A model generated the notes under the pieces. It saw only the letters and a program-made list of their open reading frames with translations, did not search any database and was not told where the DNA came from. Shown piece after piece: positions 1 to 8,357 of a stretch of 30,586 nucleotides of DNA. Position numbers and translations under genes: made by a program. The stretch spans positions 1 through 30,586 of the forward strand of contig JAFGKV010000017.1 in assembly GCA_016928395.1 (NCBI GenBank). Reading direction: 5' to 3'. The stretch is from Candidatus Fermentibacterota bacterium (GTDB lineage Bacteria > JAFGKV01). Positions within the stretch are counted from its first letter, which is position 1, and every line of letters begins with the position of its first letter.

Positions 1-7
1 TGGGCGG

Positions 8-60
8 GCCTGATAGCTGAGGGCCGATAGCTGACAGCCGATAGCCAACTGCTGACTGCC
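8..60. repeat. Degenerate 14-bp tandem repeat
   Basis: The 9-mer GATAGCTGA occurs at 12-20 and 26-34 and a variant GATAGCCAA at 40-48, giving an exact 14-bp period with GCC in front of the later copies. A further decayed GCTGACTGCC follows at 51-60. The repeat lies downstream of the last minus-strand gene and outside any coding frame I can support. I see no palindrome or mobile-element feature tied to it. It may continue to the left of the window. Confidence 0.6.
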
Positions 61-79
61 GGCCGTACTCTCCACTTCG

Positions 80-110
80 AAAAACCTGGGTGCTCTCGCG
101 CCCTCAGAGG
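80..110 (-). terminator. Possible intrinsic terminator after the ddl operon
   Basis: Read on the minus strand, CCT-(4-nt bulge)-GGG at 110-101 can pair with CCCAGG at 90-85, closing a 10-nt loop, and is followed directly by five T (84-80). It starts about 24 bp after the stop codon of the GWxTD gene. The stem is only six pairs with a bulge, so this is a weak call resting mainly on the T-run and the position. Confidence 0.33.
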
Positions 111-133
111 CCTCGCGGGCTTCTGAATTCCGA

Positions 134-1438
134 CTAACGCTCGTCTCTGATCAGATTGAGCAATACCTCCCATTCCGGGTTCGACAGCTCGCCTCGTACG
201 GTGGAGTGAACAAGGCGGAAGTCTCCGTATCCTCGTTCATCAACGAAGATGAACGTGCCCTGGCCTTCGATGGCATAGTTCCAGATCTCGTGATCGCGGG
301 TGGCGGGATTGGACACATTCCGGTCAAGATCCTTGGGAGGGCCGTAGACGATGTACACACGGCCCCTATCGGTGCGCCATCCGGGATCGTGCGCGGTGAA
401 GTACTGATTCGCGTGATCGTACCTCCTGATCATCTCTTCCAGGTAAGGATTGCCCGGGATGGTCGGATCAGGGTCGCGGACCGTCCAGAACCGCGTGATG
501 AAGTTGCTCTTTCCGGCATCGTCCAGGCTTTCGAAGAGCGCTCGCTCCTTGGATGAAACCAAATAGGCGAGTAAGTCACGGCTCTTCTGGAGTTCCTCCT
601 CGCTCAAGACGAGTGGTTGCGCGCCACCTTTTGGAGCCACCACGTGAAGATCGCGGCTGATCGCCGTGCGCAGTCCGGTGGAGGGATCTTCGACCCGGGC
701 CTCAAGATCGTACCTTCCCGGCGGGATACCGGCGAGACTCAATCCGGAAACTCTGACCACCCGGGCACCATCCCCCCGGCAGCCACCGGTACGGAAGGAA
801 CGCACCTCACGCCCTGCCCGGTCGGTCACGCGGTAGGTGAGACTGAAGCTGTCCGTGAGGGCGGATTGAGGTGTGAGATTGTAGATCTCCTGATACACAT
901 AGAGTATTGGGCTAGCGGCGCCGAAGGCCCGATCGGGCACGGGGACGATCCTGACCCCCCCACGAAGAAACTGCCCTTCGTCATCCTCCTGCGGCCTGGT
1001 GCCGGATAACAGCATGTCAGATAGCATGAGACCCGGGGCAGCGTAGGCGGGAACCCGAACTGGCCGGGTGATCGTATACTGGCGGTCGCTCCCGCGGTCC
1101 CGTGCCGTGATCACGAACACATACTCTCCTGGGGGCATCTCCAGGGTCGAGCTATCCAGGAAGTACACATCGTGACCTGAAGAATCGGGAGGTGCCGCCA
1201 GCTGCCGTTCCCAGCGATCCGAGAGCAGCGGCGTGCCTGAGGTATCCTGGACAGTCACAGAAAACGAGACTGCCGCCCGATCTCCTTCCGCCGTCTGAAG
1301 CACGCATAGGCTGTCGGTGGAAAGCTTGAGGGAAACTTCAACTACGGTGCCTTCGGCGGCCTGGAAGGTGGCCGTATCAACCCAGAGCCCCGCCGACGCG
1401 GCACCGGCCCACAGCAGAGCGACAACTACCCGCCGCAT
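134..1438 (-). CDS. GWxTD domain-containing secreted protein
   Basis: A 434-residue protein. The N-terminus (Met-Arg-Arg, then a hydrophobic stretch to about residue 18) looks like a signal peptide. Residues 20-270 appear beta-rich, and residues about 285-415 form a GWxTD domain with the diagnostic GWRTDRG at 353-359 followed by VYIVYGPP. The family is known from FCB-group and related phyla and its biochemical role is not established. I chose the ATG at 1436-1438 because a secretion-type N-terminus follows it; the longer open frame upstream reads as an antisense-like, Arg-rich stretch overlapping the aminotransferase. The gene overlaps the 3' end of the upstream aminotransferase gene by 13 bp, which suggests translational coupling in a ddl-aminotransferase-GWxTD operon. 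Confidence 0.85.
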   Translation of the reverse strand: MRRVVVALLWAGAASAGLWVDTATFQAAEGTVVEVSLKLSTDSLCVLQTAEGDRAAVSFSVTVQDTSGTPLLSDRWERQLAAPPDSSGHDVYFLDSSTLEMPPGEYVFVITARDRGSDRQYTITRPVRVPAYAAPGLMLSDMLLSGTRPQEDDEGQFLRGGVRIVPVPDRAFGAASPILYVYQEIYNLTPQSALTDSFSLTYRVTDRAGREVRSFRTGGCRGDGARVVRVSGLSLAGIPPGRYDLEARVEDPSTGLRTAISRDLHVVAPKGGAQPLVLSEEELQKSRDLLAYLVSSKERALFESLDDAGKSNFITRFWTVRDPDPTIPGNPYLEEMIRRYDHANQYFTAHDPGWRTDRGRVYIVYGPPKDLDRNVSNPATRDHEIWNYAIEGQGTFIFVDERGYGDFRLVHSTVRGELSNPEWEVLLNLIRDER

Positions 1439-2682
1439 CGATCCCGCTCCCGCTGGATCATTGCGGCAAACCGGCGCATCCCTTCGGTGATCTCCGGAGG
1501 AGATACCATGCTGAAGCTTGCCCGCATGCAGTCTCTCATGGGTCTCACCACCGCGAATGCGCTGCCGGGCACGAGCAAGACACATAGCTCCTCTGCGTCG
1601 CTCTTGATCATCCGGTCGGCGTCGAATCCACGCGGCAGCGAAAACCACACAAACATGCCGTGCCGGGGCACATTATATGCCACATCGGGGGGAAGATACT
1701 CCCTTGCCGCTCCGATCATGGCATCCCTGTTTTCCCGGTAGCACCGGCAGTTAGCCTCGATGAGTTCCATGAACCCCTCGGGACCGTGGACCTCGAGAAA
1801 CGAGACGAGCATCTCCTGAGCCGTCATGCTGGTATGGAGATTGGCGCACTGCTTGAACAGCACGAACTGCCGCATGATGGCCGCCGGCCCCGACGCGTAG
1901 CCCAGGCGAAGCCCCGGCGCAAACACCTTGGAGAACGAATCGAGACGAATCACCCTCTCGGGTGTCCCTTCCAGGGCCTGGAGCGTGGGGAGACGGGCCT
2001 CGCTATCGAGCGCAAGCAGCTGGTAGGGATCGTCCTCGAGGATGTAGAAGTCGTAGCGGCGGGCAAGGTCCAGGAGATGCCTCCGTCGCTCCAAAGAGAG
2101 CGTAACGCCCGCGGGGTTGTGACCCGAGGGGACGTCGTAGACGAACTTCGGCATGGGTTCGCCCCTCGCCGCAGCCGACTCGAGCACATCGGCGAGCTCA
2201 TCCGTGCACAGCCCGTCGCCGTCCAATCCCACAGTCCGGATCGTCGGGCAAAACGCTCTCACGGCAGACAGAGTGCCGGGGTACAGTGGCTCGGCGGCGA
2301 CGATCCAGTCACGCTCATCCAGGAACAGATAGGCGGCGATGAAGAGCCCCTCTTGGCTGCCATTGAGCACGACCAGCCCCGTATCGTCAAGATTCACGCC
2401 GTCCTTGAAGCGCTGCCACTGGGCAATGGCCTTGGCCAGCGCGGGATGGGCGGCGGTCGGTCCATATTGGGACGCCCGCGCCATGCGGTCACCAGTCAGT
2501 GTGACCGACCGGCCGCTTCGAAACGTGACTTCCACCTTGTCAAAGGCGAAGGTGGAGGGATTGGGATACCCGCCACCCAAGGATATCATGCCGGGAAGCG
2601 ACAGATAGGGCATGAGTTCACGGATGGGCGAGGGCTGAAGCCGACCTGCCCGCGCCGCTAGCCGTTCGCGTAGGCTCCGCAT
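1426..2682 (-). CDS. PLP-dependent aminotransferase (2-aminoadipate/aromatic type)
   Basis: A 418-residue fold-type I aminotransferase of the MocR/ARO8-like group without a DNA-binding domain. Visible landmarks: the substrate loop PGMISLGGGYPNP (30-42), NGSQEGL (107-113), the NPAG motif (189-192), Asp217 and Tyr220 in ILEDDPYQLL, and the PLP lysine Lys252 in SFSKVFAPGLRLGY. Enzymes of this group transfer amino groups from aromatic, branched or 2-aminoadipate-type amino acids to 2-oxoglutarate; the exact substrate cannot be read here. The start at 2682 is set by a perfect AAGGAGG four bases upstream; the 40-residue longer reading lacks this. It lies 82 bp downstream of ddl and overlaps the GWxTD gene. 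Confidence 0.9.
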   Translation of the reverse strand: MRSLRERLAARAGRLQPSPIRELMPYLSLPGMISLGGGYPNPSTFAFDKVEVTFRSGRSVTLTGDRMARASQYGPTAAHPALAKAIAQWQRFKDGVNLDDTGLVVLNGSQEGLFIAAYLFLDERDWIVAAEPLYPGTLSAVRAFCPTIRTVGLDGDGLCTDELADVLESAAARGEPMPKFVYDVPSGHNPAGVTLSLERRRHLLDLARRYDFYILEDDPYQLLALDSEARLPTLQALEGTPERVIRLDSFSKVFAPGLRLGYASGPAAIMRQFVLFKQCANLHTSMTAQEMLVSFLEVHGPEGFMELIEANCRCYRENRDAMIGAAREYLPPDVAYNVPRHGMFVWFSLPRGFDADRMIKSDAEELCVLLVPGSAFAVVRPMRDCMRASFSMVSPPEITEGMRRFAAMIQRERDRCGG

Positions 2683-2686
2683 AGGG

Positions 2687-2693
2687 CCTCCTT
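2687..2693 (-). promoter_or_regulatory. Shine-Dalgarno that fixes the aminotransferase start
   Basis: The minus strand reads AAGGAGG followed by CCCT and then ATG at 2682. This rules in the 418-residue product over an upstream in-frame start at 2802 that would overlap ddl. Confidence 0.75.
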
Positions 2694-2764
2694 CATTGAT
2701 AGTCTCCTGCCGCCCGGATCCGCGGGATAGCCTGGCGCGTGACGCCGCATCGTGCTTCTCCTCG

Positions 2765-3835
2765 TCAGGCACTGGCTGCGCGCCGGAACCGTTCCCATGC
2801 ATATGAGATCAAGGAGTCGACGATCTGAGAGAAGGTCATTCCTTCTGCCATGAACAGCCGGGGGAACATGCTGATCTCGGTGAACCCCGGTATGGTGTTG
2901 ATCTCATTGACCATCACCTCAGCGCCGCTCATCAGAAAATCCACCCGCGCATAGCCCGCGCCGTCGGCCACCCGATAGGCGGCCACCGCCATCTCTCGAA
3001 TGGTACGCACCATGTTGGCGGAGAGATCCCGTGCCGGGACAAAGAGCTGGGAATCAAGAACATACTTGGATTCATAATCGTAGAACCGGTTACGGGGGAC
3101 AATCTCCCCCAGCGTGCCAGCGGCCCGAGGGTCATCATTGCCCATGACCGCGCACTCGATCTCCCGAGCACCGTTCACCGCCTTCTCGATAATGACGGTT
3201 GGCCCGTAGCGCAGAGCCAGTTCCACCGAGGCGAAGAGGCCGTCCGCATCATCGACGCGAGTGATCCCGATACTTGATCCCAGGGCAGCCGGTTTGACGA
3301 AGACCGGCAGGCCCAACTTCTCAAGTGCGGCGCCAGCCTCGTGCTCGCTGTCCGCGGCCCAGTCCTTGGCGTGGACCGTTTCGAATGCCGGCGTGGGTAT
3401 GCCGTGATGCAGGAGGAGGGCCTTCAGGATTGGCTTGTGCATACAGACGCTGTTGAAGAGCACACCACCTCCCACATAGGGCACCCCCGCCGTCTCCAAG
3501 AACCCGTGAACGGTACCGTCTTCACCAAAGGGCCCATGCAGCAGGGGAAAGGCCATGTCCATCGCCGAGAGGATCTCCCAAAGCCCGCTCAGATCCGAAT
3601 GGGCATGATAGCGATGGCGGGCGGGATCCATGGCGTTCCCATAGGTGCCGGCCAGATGTGAGTGATCGTACAGCATTTCGATCCGTTCCCATGCGCCGTC
3701 CTGCCGGACATGTACCAGCATGACATCGTACCGACTGCGGTCAATGGCCCGCGCTACGGCGCTTCCCGAGACCAACGACACTTCTCGCTCGCTGGAACGG
3801 CCACCCATGATAACGGCAACAGTCGGCTTCGGCAT
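2765..3835 (-). CDS. ddl: D-alanine--D-alanine ligase
   Basis: A 356-residue cytoplasmic ATP-grasp ligase that joins two D-alanines for peptidoglycan precursor synthesis. Family motifs are present in order: GGRSSEREVSL (11-21), HGPFGEDG, the ATP-binding KPAALGSSIG, the omega-loop FYDYESKY, and the metal-binding VNEINTIPGFTEISMFP near the C-terminus. The tyrosine-containing omega loop fits D-Ala-D-Ala rather than D-Ala-D-Lac activity. The start is the ATG at 3833-3835 with AGGAGG at 3846-3841, preferred over an in-frame start ten codons upstream. It is the first gene of a minus-strand operon and is divergent from era across about 100 bp. Confidence 0.96.
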   Translation of the reverse strand: MPKPTVAVIMGGRSSEREVSLVSGSAVARAIDRSRYDVMLVHVRQDGAWERIEMLYDHSHLAGTYGNAMDPARHRYHAHSDLSGLWEILSAMDMAFPLLHGPFGEDGTVHGFLETAGVPYVGGGVLFNSVCMHKPILKALLLHHGIPTPAFETVHAKDWAADSEHEAGAALEKLGLPVFVKPAALGSSIGITRVDDADGLFASVELALRYGPTVIIEKAVNGAREIECAVMGNDDPRAAGTLGEIVPRNRFYDYESKYVLDSQLFVPARDLSANMVRTIREMAVAAYRVADGAGYARVDFLMSGAEVMVNEINTIPGFTEISMFPRLFMAEGMTFSQIVDSLISYAWERFRRAASA

Positions 3836-3937
3836 GATCTCCTCCTCTGGACACGACCGGTTCACCGGTGCAGATTAGCAGCCTCGCCAGCAAAGAGGCA
3901 ATGTCGCCGTGTATCGGAGCCGCTGTCGGAGGTAGGC
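3836..3937. promoter_or_regulatory. Divergent ddl/era intergenic region
   Basis: The 102 bp between the ddl and era start codons must carry promoters for at least one direction. On the minus strand TTGCCT and TAATCT, 17 bp apart (within 3873-3903), are a weak sigma70-like pair for ddl. I see no convincing pair for era. An ACCGGT-centred palindrome (CACCGGTTCACCGGTG-like, about 3856-3870) is also present, but I cannot assign it a role. Confidence 0.3.
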
Positions 3938-4885
3938 ATGACTGAACCTGCACACATGGAGAACCTCCCGCCCGAGAATATCGCTCCCGAGACGTTTCGT
4001 GCAGGCCACGTGGCTCTCGTTGGCCGCCCAAATATCGGAAAGTCCACGTTGCTGAATGCGCTGGTGGGGCAGCCTCTGGCCGCAGTGAGCCACAAGGCGC
4101 AGACCACGCGGCTGGTCGTGCGGGGCATCCTGAGTGGTCCGGGATTTCAGCTCGTGCTGGAGGACACTCCCGGTCTTCTCGACCCCCGCTCCGCCCTAGA
4201 TCGTTCCATGCTCCGGCTGGCACATCGGACAGCGGCCTATGCAGATCTCGTGGTTGCCATGGCACGGCCATGGACATCGACCGTGGCCGAAGACATGCAG
4301 ATGATCGAATCCCTTCCCGGCCACTCGCCGGTGGTGGTAGCCGTCAACAAGATCGATCTGGTGGACAAACCGCTCCTCCTTCCTGTGATGGCCCAGGTGG
4401 CCTCCCTAACGCGGGTGAGCGAGGTAGTGCCGGTGTCCGCCACCGGACGGGATGGCCTGGATGCCCTTGTCTGTGTGATGGCCTGCCACGTGCAAACCTC
4501 GCCGCCGTTGTATCCTCCCGACCAGGTGAGCGATCAGCCTGAGCGGTTCTTCGTGGCGGAGATCCTCCGGGAGCAGATCATGCTTCGCTATCACGAGGAG
4601 GTTCCCTACGCCACGGCCGTGGAGATCGAGGAGTTCGTCGAACGCGATCGGGGCAAAGACTATGTCCGAGCGGTAATCTGGGTGGAACGAGAGAGTCAGA
4701 GGATAATCCTCGTGGGCAAGAGAGGCGCCGCCCTCAAGGCGTTGGGCATCCATGCCCGAACCGCCGTAGAACAACTGCTGGACCGGCCGGTGTATCTGGA
4801 GCTGTGGGTCAAGGTGCGGCCCAAGTGGCGGGATCGTGAGGTCGACCTGGTCCGCTTAGGATTGGGCTCGGCACCATCTCAGTAG
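3938..4885 (+). CDS. era: GTPase Era
   Basis: A 315-residue GTPase that binds 16S rRNA and assists 30S subunit maturation. G1 is GRPNIGKS (29-36), G3 is DTPG (about 79-82), G4 is NKID (about 137-140) and the G5-like VPVSATG follows. The C-terminal KH domain (about 215-305) shows the Era signature VERESQRIILVGKRG and the end LWVKVRPKWRD. The ATG at 3938 has GGAGGT at 3928-3933; a second ATG at 3956 is possible but less well placed. About 20 residues precede the usual Era N-terminus. It stands alone on its strand, without the recO or rnc neighbours seen in many genomes. Confidence 0.96.
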   Translation: MTEPAHMENLPPENIAPETFRAGHVALVGRPNIGKSTLLNALVGQPLAAVSHKAQTTRLVVRGILSGPGFQLVLEDTPGLLDPRSALDRSMLRLAHRTAAYADLVVAMARPWTSTVAEDMQMIESLPGHSPVVVAVNKIDLVDKPLLLPVMAQVASLTRVSEVVPVSATGRDGLDALVCVMACHVQTSPPLYPPDQVSDQPERFFVAEILREQIMLRYHEEVPYATAVEIEEFVERDRGKDYVRAVIWVERESQRIILVGKRGAALKALGIHARTAVEQLLDRPVYLELWVKVRPKWRDREVDLVRLGLGSAPSQ

Positions 4886-5024
4886 TCGGAGTGCGCACCC
4901 GGGTCATGCCGGGCCACGATCGGGGGAGCGCCTCGGTGGACATAGACGGGAGCGAGTATTCGTCCAGCACGGGATGCGCCGGCGATGGAATGTCGCCCCA
5001 TTCGTAGTGCCGGACACTGAGTCG

Positions 5025-5052
5025 TTGACAGGGCAAGGGCGTCGGGTATCTT
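5025..5052 (+). promoter_or_regulatory. Sigma70-like promoter of the exopolysaccharide operon
   Basis: A consensus -35 TTGACA (5025-5030) is followed after 16 bp by TATCTT (5047-5052; 4 of 6 matches to TATAAT). It lies about 115 bp upstream of the wza-like start codon in the 282-bp gap after era, which otherwise holds no gene I can support. It is the best-looking promoter in the window and would drive the block from 5168 onwards. Confidence 0.5.
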
Positions 5053-5167
5053 GGTTCCCGGTTTCTCTTCTCAATCTCACCCGTGACCTATCCTGTCACA
5101 GAACCCATCATCTTGCGCAGGGTCCAACCACCCGAAAAGCACACACAGGGTTCGGAGGTTTTCTTTC

Positions 5168-6091
5168 GTGAAGGCTTTGTCCGCTTTCGTGACGGTAGTG
5201 CTCGCCGTCGGGCTGGTCGCCCACAGCCGGGCCAGCGAGATGTCCATCGAACCGGGAGACGTGCTTTCCATCACCGTGCAGGGCCAAGACGCATATACCA
5301 GAGTCGTCACGGTGAACTCCAAGGGAATGATCGAATACCCGTTCATGAGCAATGTGCCGGTCTCGGGGATGTCGACGGGGCAGCTATCCGAGTTCATTAC
5401 GTACAAGCTTGCCAGCGTGGTGCCGCGACCCGTGGTGCTGATCTCCATACCTCAAGCCTACATGATCCAGGTGAGCGTCCTGGGTCAGGTGAACAACCCC
5501 GGAGTTGTGCAGCTCTCGACACAGTCATCGGTACAGGAAGCCATTCAAAAGGCCGGGGGCGGGACGGGCATGGCCCGGCTGGACGGCATAAAGATCGTCC
5601 GGGAAGTCGAGGGAAACATACGCACGCAGATCGTGAACCTGCAGGAGTTCATGGCCACGGGCGACCCGAATCTGTTGTATCCCCTTCGAGATGGTGACAA
5701 GCTCATTGTGCCGGGAACGATCCAGGGCAACCGTGTGAACATCATGGGTGCGGTGGCGACCCCCGGCTTCTACTATATCTTCGAGAATGTCAGACTCCTT
5801 GACGTGATTACCAGGGCCGGCGGGTTCACCCCCAACGCGAAGAAGAACCAGGTCTGGATTGTGTCGACGACTTCGGGGGAATCGATCAGGCGCGCCGTCA
5901 ACGTCGACAAGTTCTTTAAGAGGGGCGATGCCGAATCCAATCCCGAGGTGTATGCCGGGGACAGCATCTTCGTCCCCGAGAAGGCCGAGGCTGTATTGAG
6001 CTGGGCGGGATTCGTCCAGTATGCCCGCGATATCACCCAGCTCCTCATCATCTACCTCACCATAGTGCAGATTGAGCGCTACAGTGACTAG
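5168..6091 (+). CDS. Wza-type polysaccharide export protein (OPX)
   Basis: A 307-residue outer-membrane polysaccharide export protein. A signal peptide covers about residues 1-22. The Poly_export domain follows (IEPGDVLSITVQGQD onward, about 27-100), then two SLBB-type segments (from QVSVLGQVNNPG at about 100, and from VNIMGAVATPGFYY at about 190). A C-terminal hydrophobic stretch (about 280-302) matches the position of the Wza membrane helix. There is no cysteine at the signal-peptide cleavage site, so it is not a lipoprotein as E. coli Wza is. The GTG start is supported by GGAGG at 5154-5158. It is the first gene of the cluster, 67 bp before its usual partner, the Wzc-like kinase. Confidence 0.92.
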   Translation: MKALSAFVTVVLAVGLVAHSRASEMSIEPGDVLSITVQGQDAYTRVVTVNSKGMIEYPFMSNVPVSGMSTGQLSEFITYKLASVVPRPVVLISIPQAYMIQVSVLGQVNNPGVVQLSTQSSVQEAIQKAGGGTGMARLDGIKIVREVEGNIRTQIVNLQEFMATGDPNLLYPLRDGDKLIVPGTIQGNRVNIMGAVATPGFYYIFENVRLLDVITRAGGFTPNAKKNQVWIVSTTSGESIRRAVNVDKFFKRGDAESNPEVYAGDSIFVPEKAEAVLSWAGFVQYARDITQLLIIYLTIVQIERYSD

Positions 6092-6158
6092 CGGACGCAA
6101 CCGTGTGACATCGCCGGTGCTGTGCAGCCGGCGGGGCCGAGAACCGCGAGGGTAAGCA

Positions 6159-8357
6159 GTGCAGCCACAGGAGACCAAGTATCAAGACTATGTCGACCTC
6201 CTCTTCCGGCGGAAAGGTGTGGTCATTACTGCCTTCCTCGTCGTGCTGGGAGTCACCTCATATTTCGCGCTCACCAAGGCCGACGTGTACCAAAGTACGA
6301 CCGAGATCCTGATCGACATTCCCGAGATCCAGGCAAGTCCATGGGAGCTCGCCATCGGCGGCAAGAAGGTCCGGTCCATTGATTTCTACCGGGCCATCCT
6401 TGAGAGTCAGCCATTTCTGAAGAAGGTCGCCCAGAAGGCCTACGAGGATGAGCTTTCCAGTGAGACATCCAACCTCACCTTGGACGCTGCGCTGTACCGG
6501 GTCGTCGGGAGGATCGGCTTCACTCCACAACGGCACGAGGGGTTCTACAGCCTCTCTGCCATCGCCAACGATCCCGACGAGGCCTTTGCGCTGGCTGACG
6601 CCGCCAAGGATATCTTCCAGGAGCAGTGCGATGTACTGGTGCGCCAGGATTCCCAGAAGCTGGTCGACTATGTGAGCGATCAGATCGAGGCGGTCAGCGA
6701 ACAGCTGGCCCAGTCCACTCATGATCTCGAGACATTCCAGCGTCAGCTCGGCGAAGTCCGGCTGGAGGAAAACCAGACCGTGGTCAGCGAGCTGGCCAGC
6801 TACCAGCAGCGTCAGAGCGAGGCCGCCAATCAGAAGGCGACCGTGCGGGGTGAACTAGCCAGCGTACGCGGCCAGTACTTGGCGCTGGATGCACGGATAA
6901 GGCCCAGTGGCCCCACCGGCAACACACGCCTGTCCCAGCTGCAAAACCAGCTTGCCCAGATCGATACCGATTTGGAGCGACTCCGCCTCACCCGGGAGCC
7001 TGATGATCCCGAAGTTCGCCAGTTACGCCGGGACCGCGAGAAGCTATCACGATCCATCGTGCAGGAGTCAATGTCTGGGGCAAGCAGCGGGTTAAACCCC
7101 TCCGCGGTTGCCGCGTGGCAGCAGCTTCAGGAGCGCGTGGGTCAGTTGGAGGCCGAACTGGACAAGCTAGAGCGGCAGGAACGTTTCTACCGCAACGAGA
7201 TCGTTCGCTTTCAGCGCGAGCACCCCGATCTTTTCCGTCAAACCATCGAGTTGGCACGGCTGCGGCGGGTGGTTGACACCCACAACAAGGCCATCAACTT
7301 CCTCGTGGAGGAACGCGAGAAGGCTCGCATCAAGGGGGCGACCGAGACGGCGGGCATCAAGATCATCGACAATCCCCGCAGGCCCGTTGCCCCTCTTCCG
7401 TCCCGCACGAAGACCTACATTCTGTTCGGCGCGGTGATCGGTATTCTTCTGGGGGTCGGTTCAGCGTATGCCTTGGAGTACTTCGACAACTCCATCCGCA
7501 CCGCCGAAGAGGTCCAGCGGTCCGTGGGCTTGCCGGTTCTGGGAACCATACCCCAGATCCGAACGGGCAATCGTGCCACGGGAACATATGCGGGCAATGT
7601 GTTCGGCATCGGCGAGGGAGCGGGAACCGCCGACGACACGATGAAGATGAGCGAGAAGATCATCACCCACTTCGCCCCCAAGGATCCCATCAGCGAGGCG
7701 TACCGAACCCTGCGCACCAACATTCAGTTCGCCCGCCTCGACACCCGGATCCGGAGCATGCTGGTGTCCAGCGCGGGGCCGAAAGAGGGCAAATCGCTGA
7801 CTGTCATCAACTTGGCCACCACCTTCGCCCAAATGGGCGAGAAGGTCCTAGTGGTGGATGCGGACATGCGGCGTCCGACCCAGCATCACCTGTTTGGTAT
7901 CGATCGCGATCCAGGGCTGACAACCTTATTGAGCCGACAGGATCTCACGCTTCGCGACATCATTCGTACCACCGAGGTGGAGAATCTCTTTGTCATCCCT
8001 GGAGGAAGCTCCGCCCCGAATCCCGCCGAGTTGCTGGGATCGGCGCGCATGGAGGCCCTCATTGCCGAGATGATGGAGGAGTTCGGGATGGTGGTGTTTG
8101 ACACACCGCCAGTAGTAGCCGTGACTGACGCACCGCTCCTGAGCCGCAAGGTCGACGGCGTGCTGCTGGTATGCCGGTGGGGCCAGACCGATCGGCAGCT
8201 TCTCATGCATGCGGTAGATTTGATGCGCAAGGTGGGCGCCAGCATGGTGGGGGCGGTGATGAACAACATCGATGTGTACCACCGGTACGGCTCCTACGGC
8301 CACTACTATCACTACTATTACTATAGTAGCGACGCGAAGCCTGGGGTGTCCACGTGA
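6159..8357 (+). CDS. Wzc-like polysaccharide co-polymerase / tyrosine autokinase
   Basis: A 732-residue inner-membrane protein that sets chain length and controls export through tyrosine autophosphorylation. The order is: N-terminal Wzz segment with TM1 (about 20-38), a long periplasmic Gln/Glu/Arg-rich coiled coil (about 160-400), TM2 (about 417-437), then the cytoplasmic BY-kinase with Walker A in GPKEGKS (about 540), Walker A' VVDADMRRP (about 565-573) and Walker B VVFDTPP (about 643). The tail around 705-724 holds nine tyrosines in about 20 residues, the autophosphorylation cluster. The GTG start has GAGGG at 6148-6152. The kinase is fused to the Wzz part, as in Proteobacteria, and I see no cognate low-molecular-weight phosphatase in the window. 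The 3' end overlaps the next gene by 4 bp. Confidence 0.94.
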   Translation: MQPQETKYQDYVDLLFRRKGVVITAFLVVLGVTSYFALTKADVYQSTTEILIDIPEIQASPWELAIGGKKVRSIDFYRAILESQPFLKKVAQKAYEDELSSETSNLTLDAALYRVVGRIGFTPQRHEGFYSLSAIANDPDEAFALADAAKDIFQEQCDVLVRQDSQKLVDYVSDQIEAVSEQLAQSTHDLETFQRQLGEVRLEENQTVVSELASYQQRQSEAANQKATVRGELASVRGQYLALDARIRPSGPTGNTRLSQLQNQLAQIDTDLERLRLTREPDDPEVRQLRRDREKLSRSIVQESMSGASSGLNPSAVAAWQQLQERVGQLEAELDKLERQERFYRNEIVRFQREHPDLFRQTIELARLRRVVDTHNKAINFLVEEREKARIKGATETAGIKIIDNPRRPVAPLPSRTKTYILFGAVIGILLGVGSAYALEYFDNSIRTAEEVQRSVGLPVLGTIPQIRTGNRATGTYAGNVFGIGEGAGTADDTMKMSEKIITHFAPKDPISEAYRTLRTNIQFARLDTRIRSMLVSSAGPKEGKSLTVINLATTFAQMGEKVLVVDADMRRPTQHHLFGIDRDPGLTTLLSRQDLTLRDIIRTTEVENLFVIPGGSSAPNPAELLGSARMEALIAEMMEEFGMVVFDTPPVVAVTDAPLLSRKVDGVLLVCRWGQTDRQLLMHAVDLMRKVGASMVGAVMNNIDVYHRYGSYGHYYHYYYYSSDAKPGVST

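Noticed and set aside
1660-2661. Long plus-strand open frame (333 codons) opposite the aminotransferase
   Set aside because: It lies antisense to a gene with clear PLP motifs, is Arg/His/Gly-rich, and has no ribosome site or recognisable domain.
4901-4918. CCCGG/CCGGG inverted repeat downstream of era as a terminator
   Set aside because: Five-pair stem without a T-run; indistinguishable from chance in GC-rich DNA.
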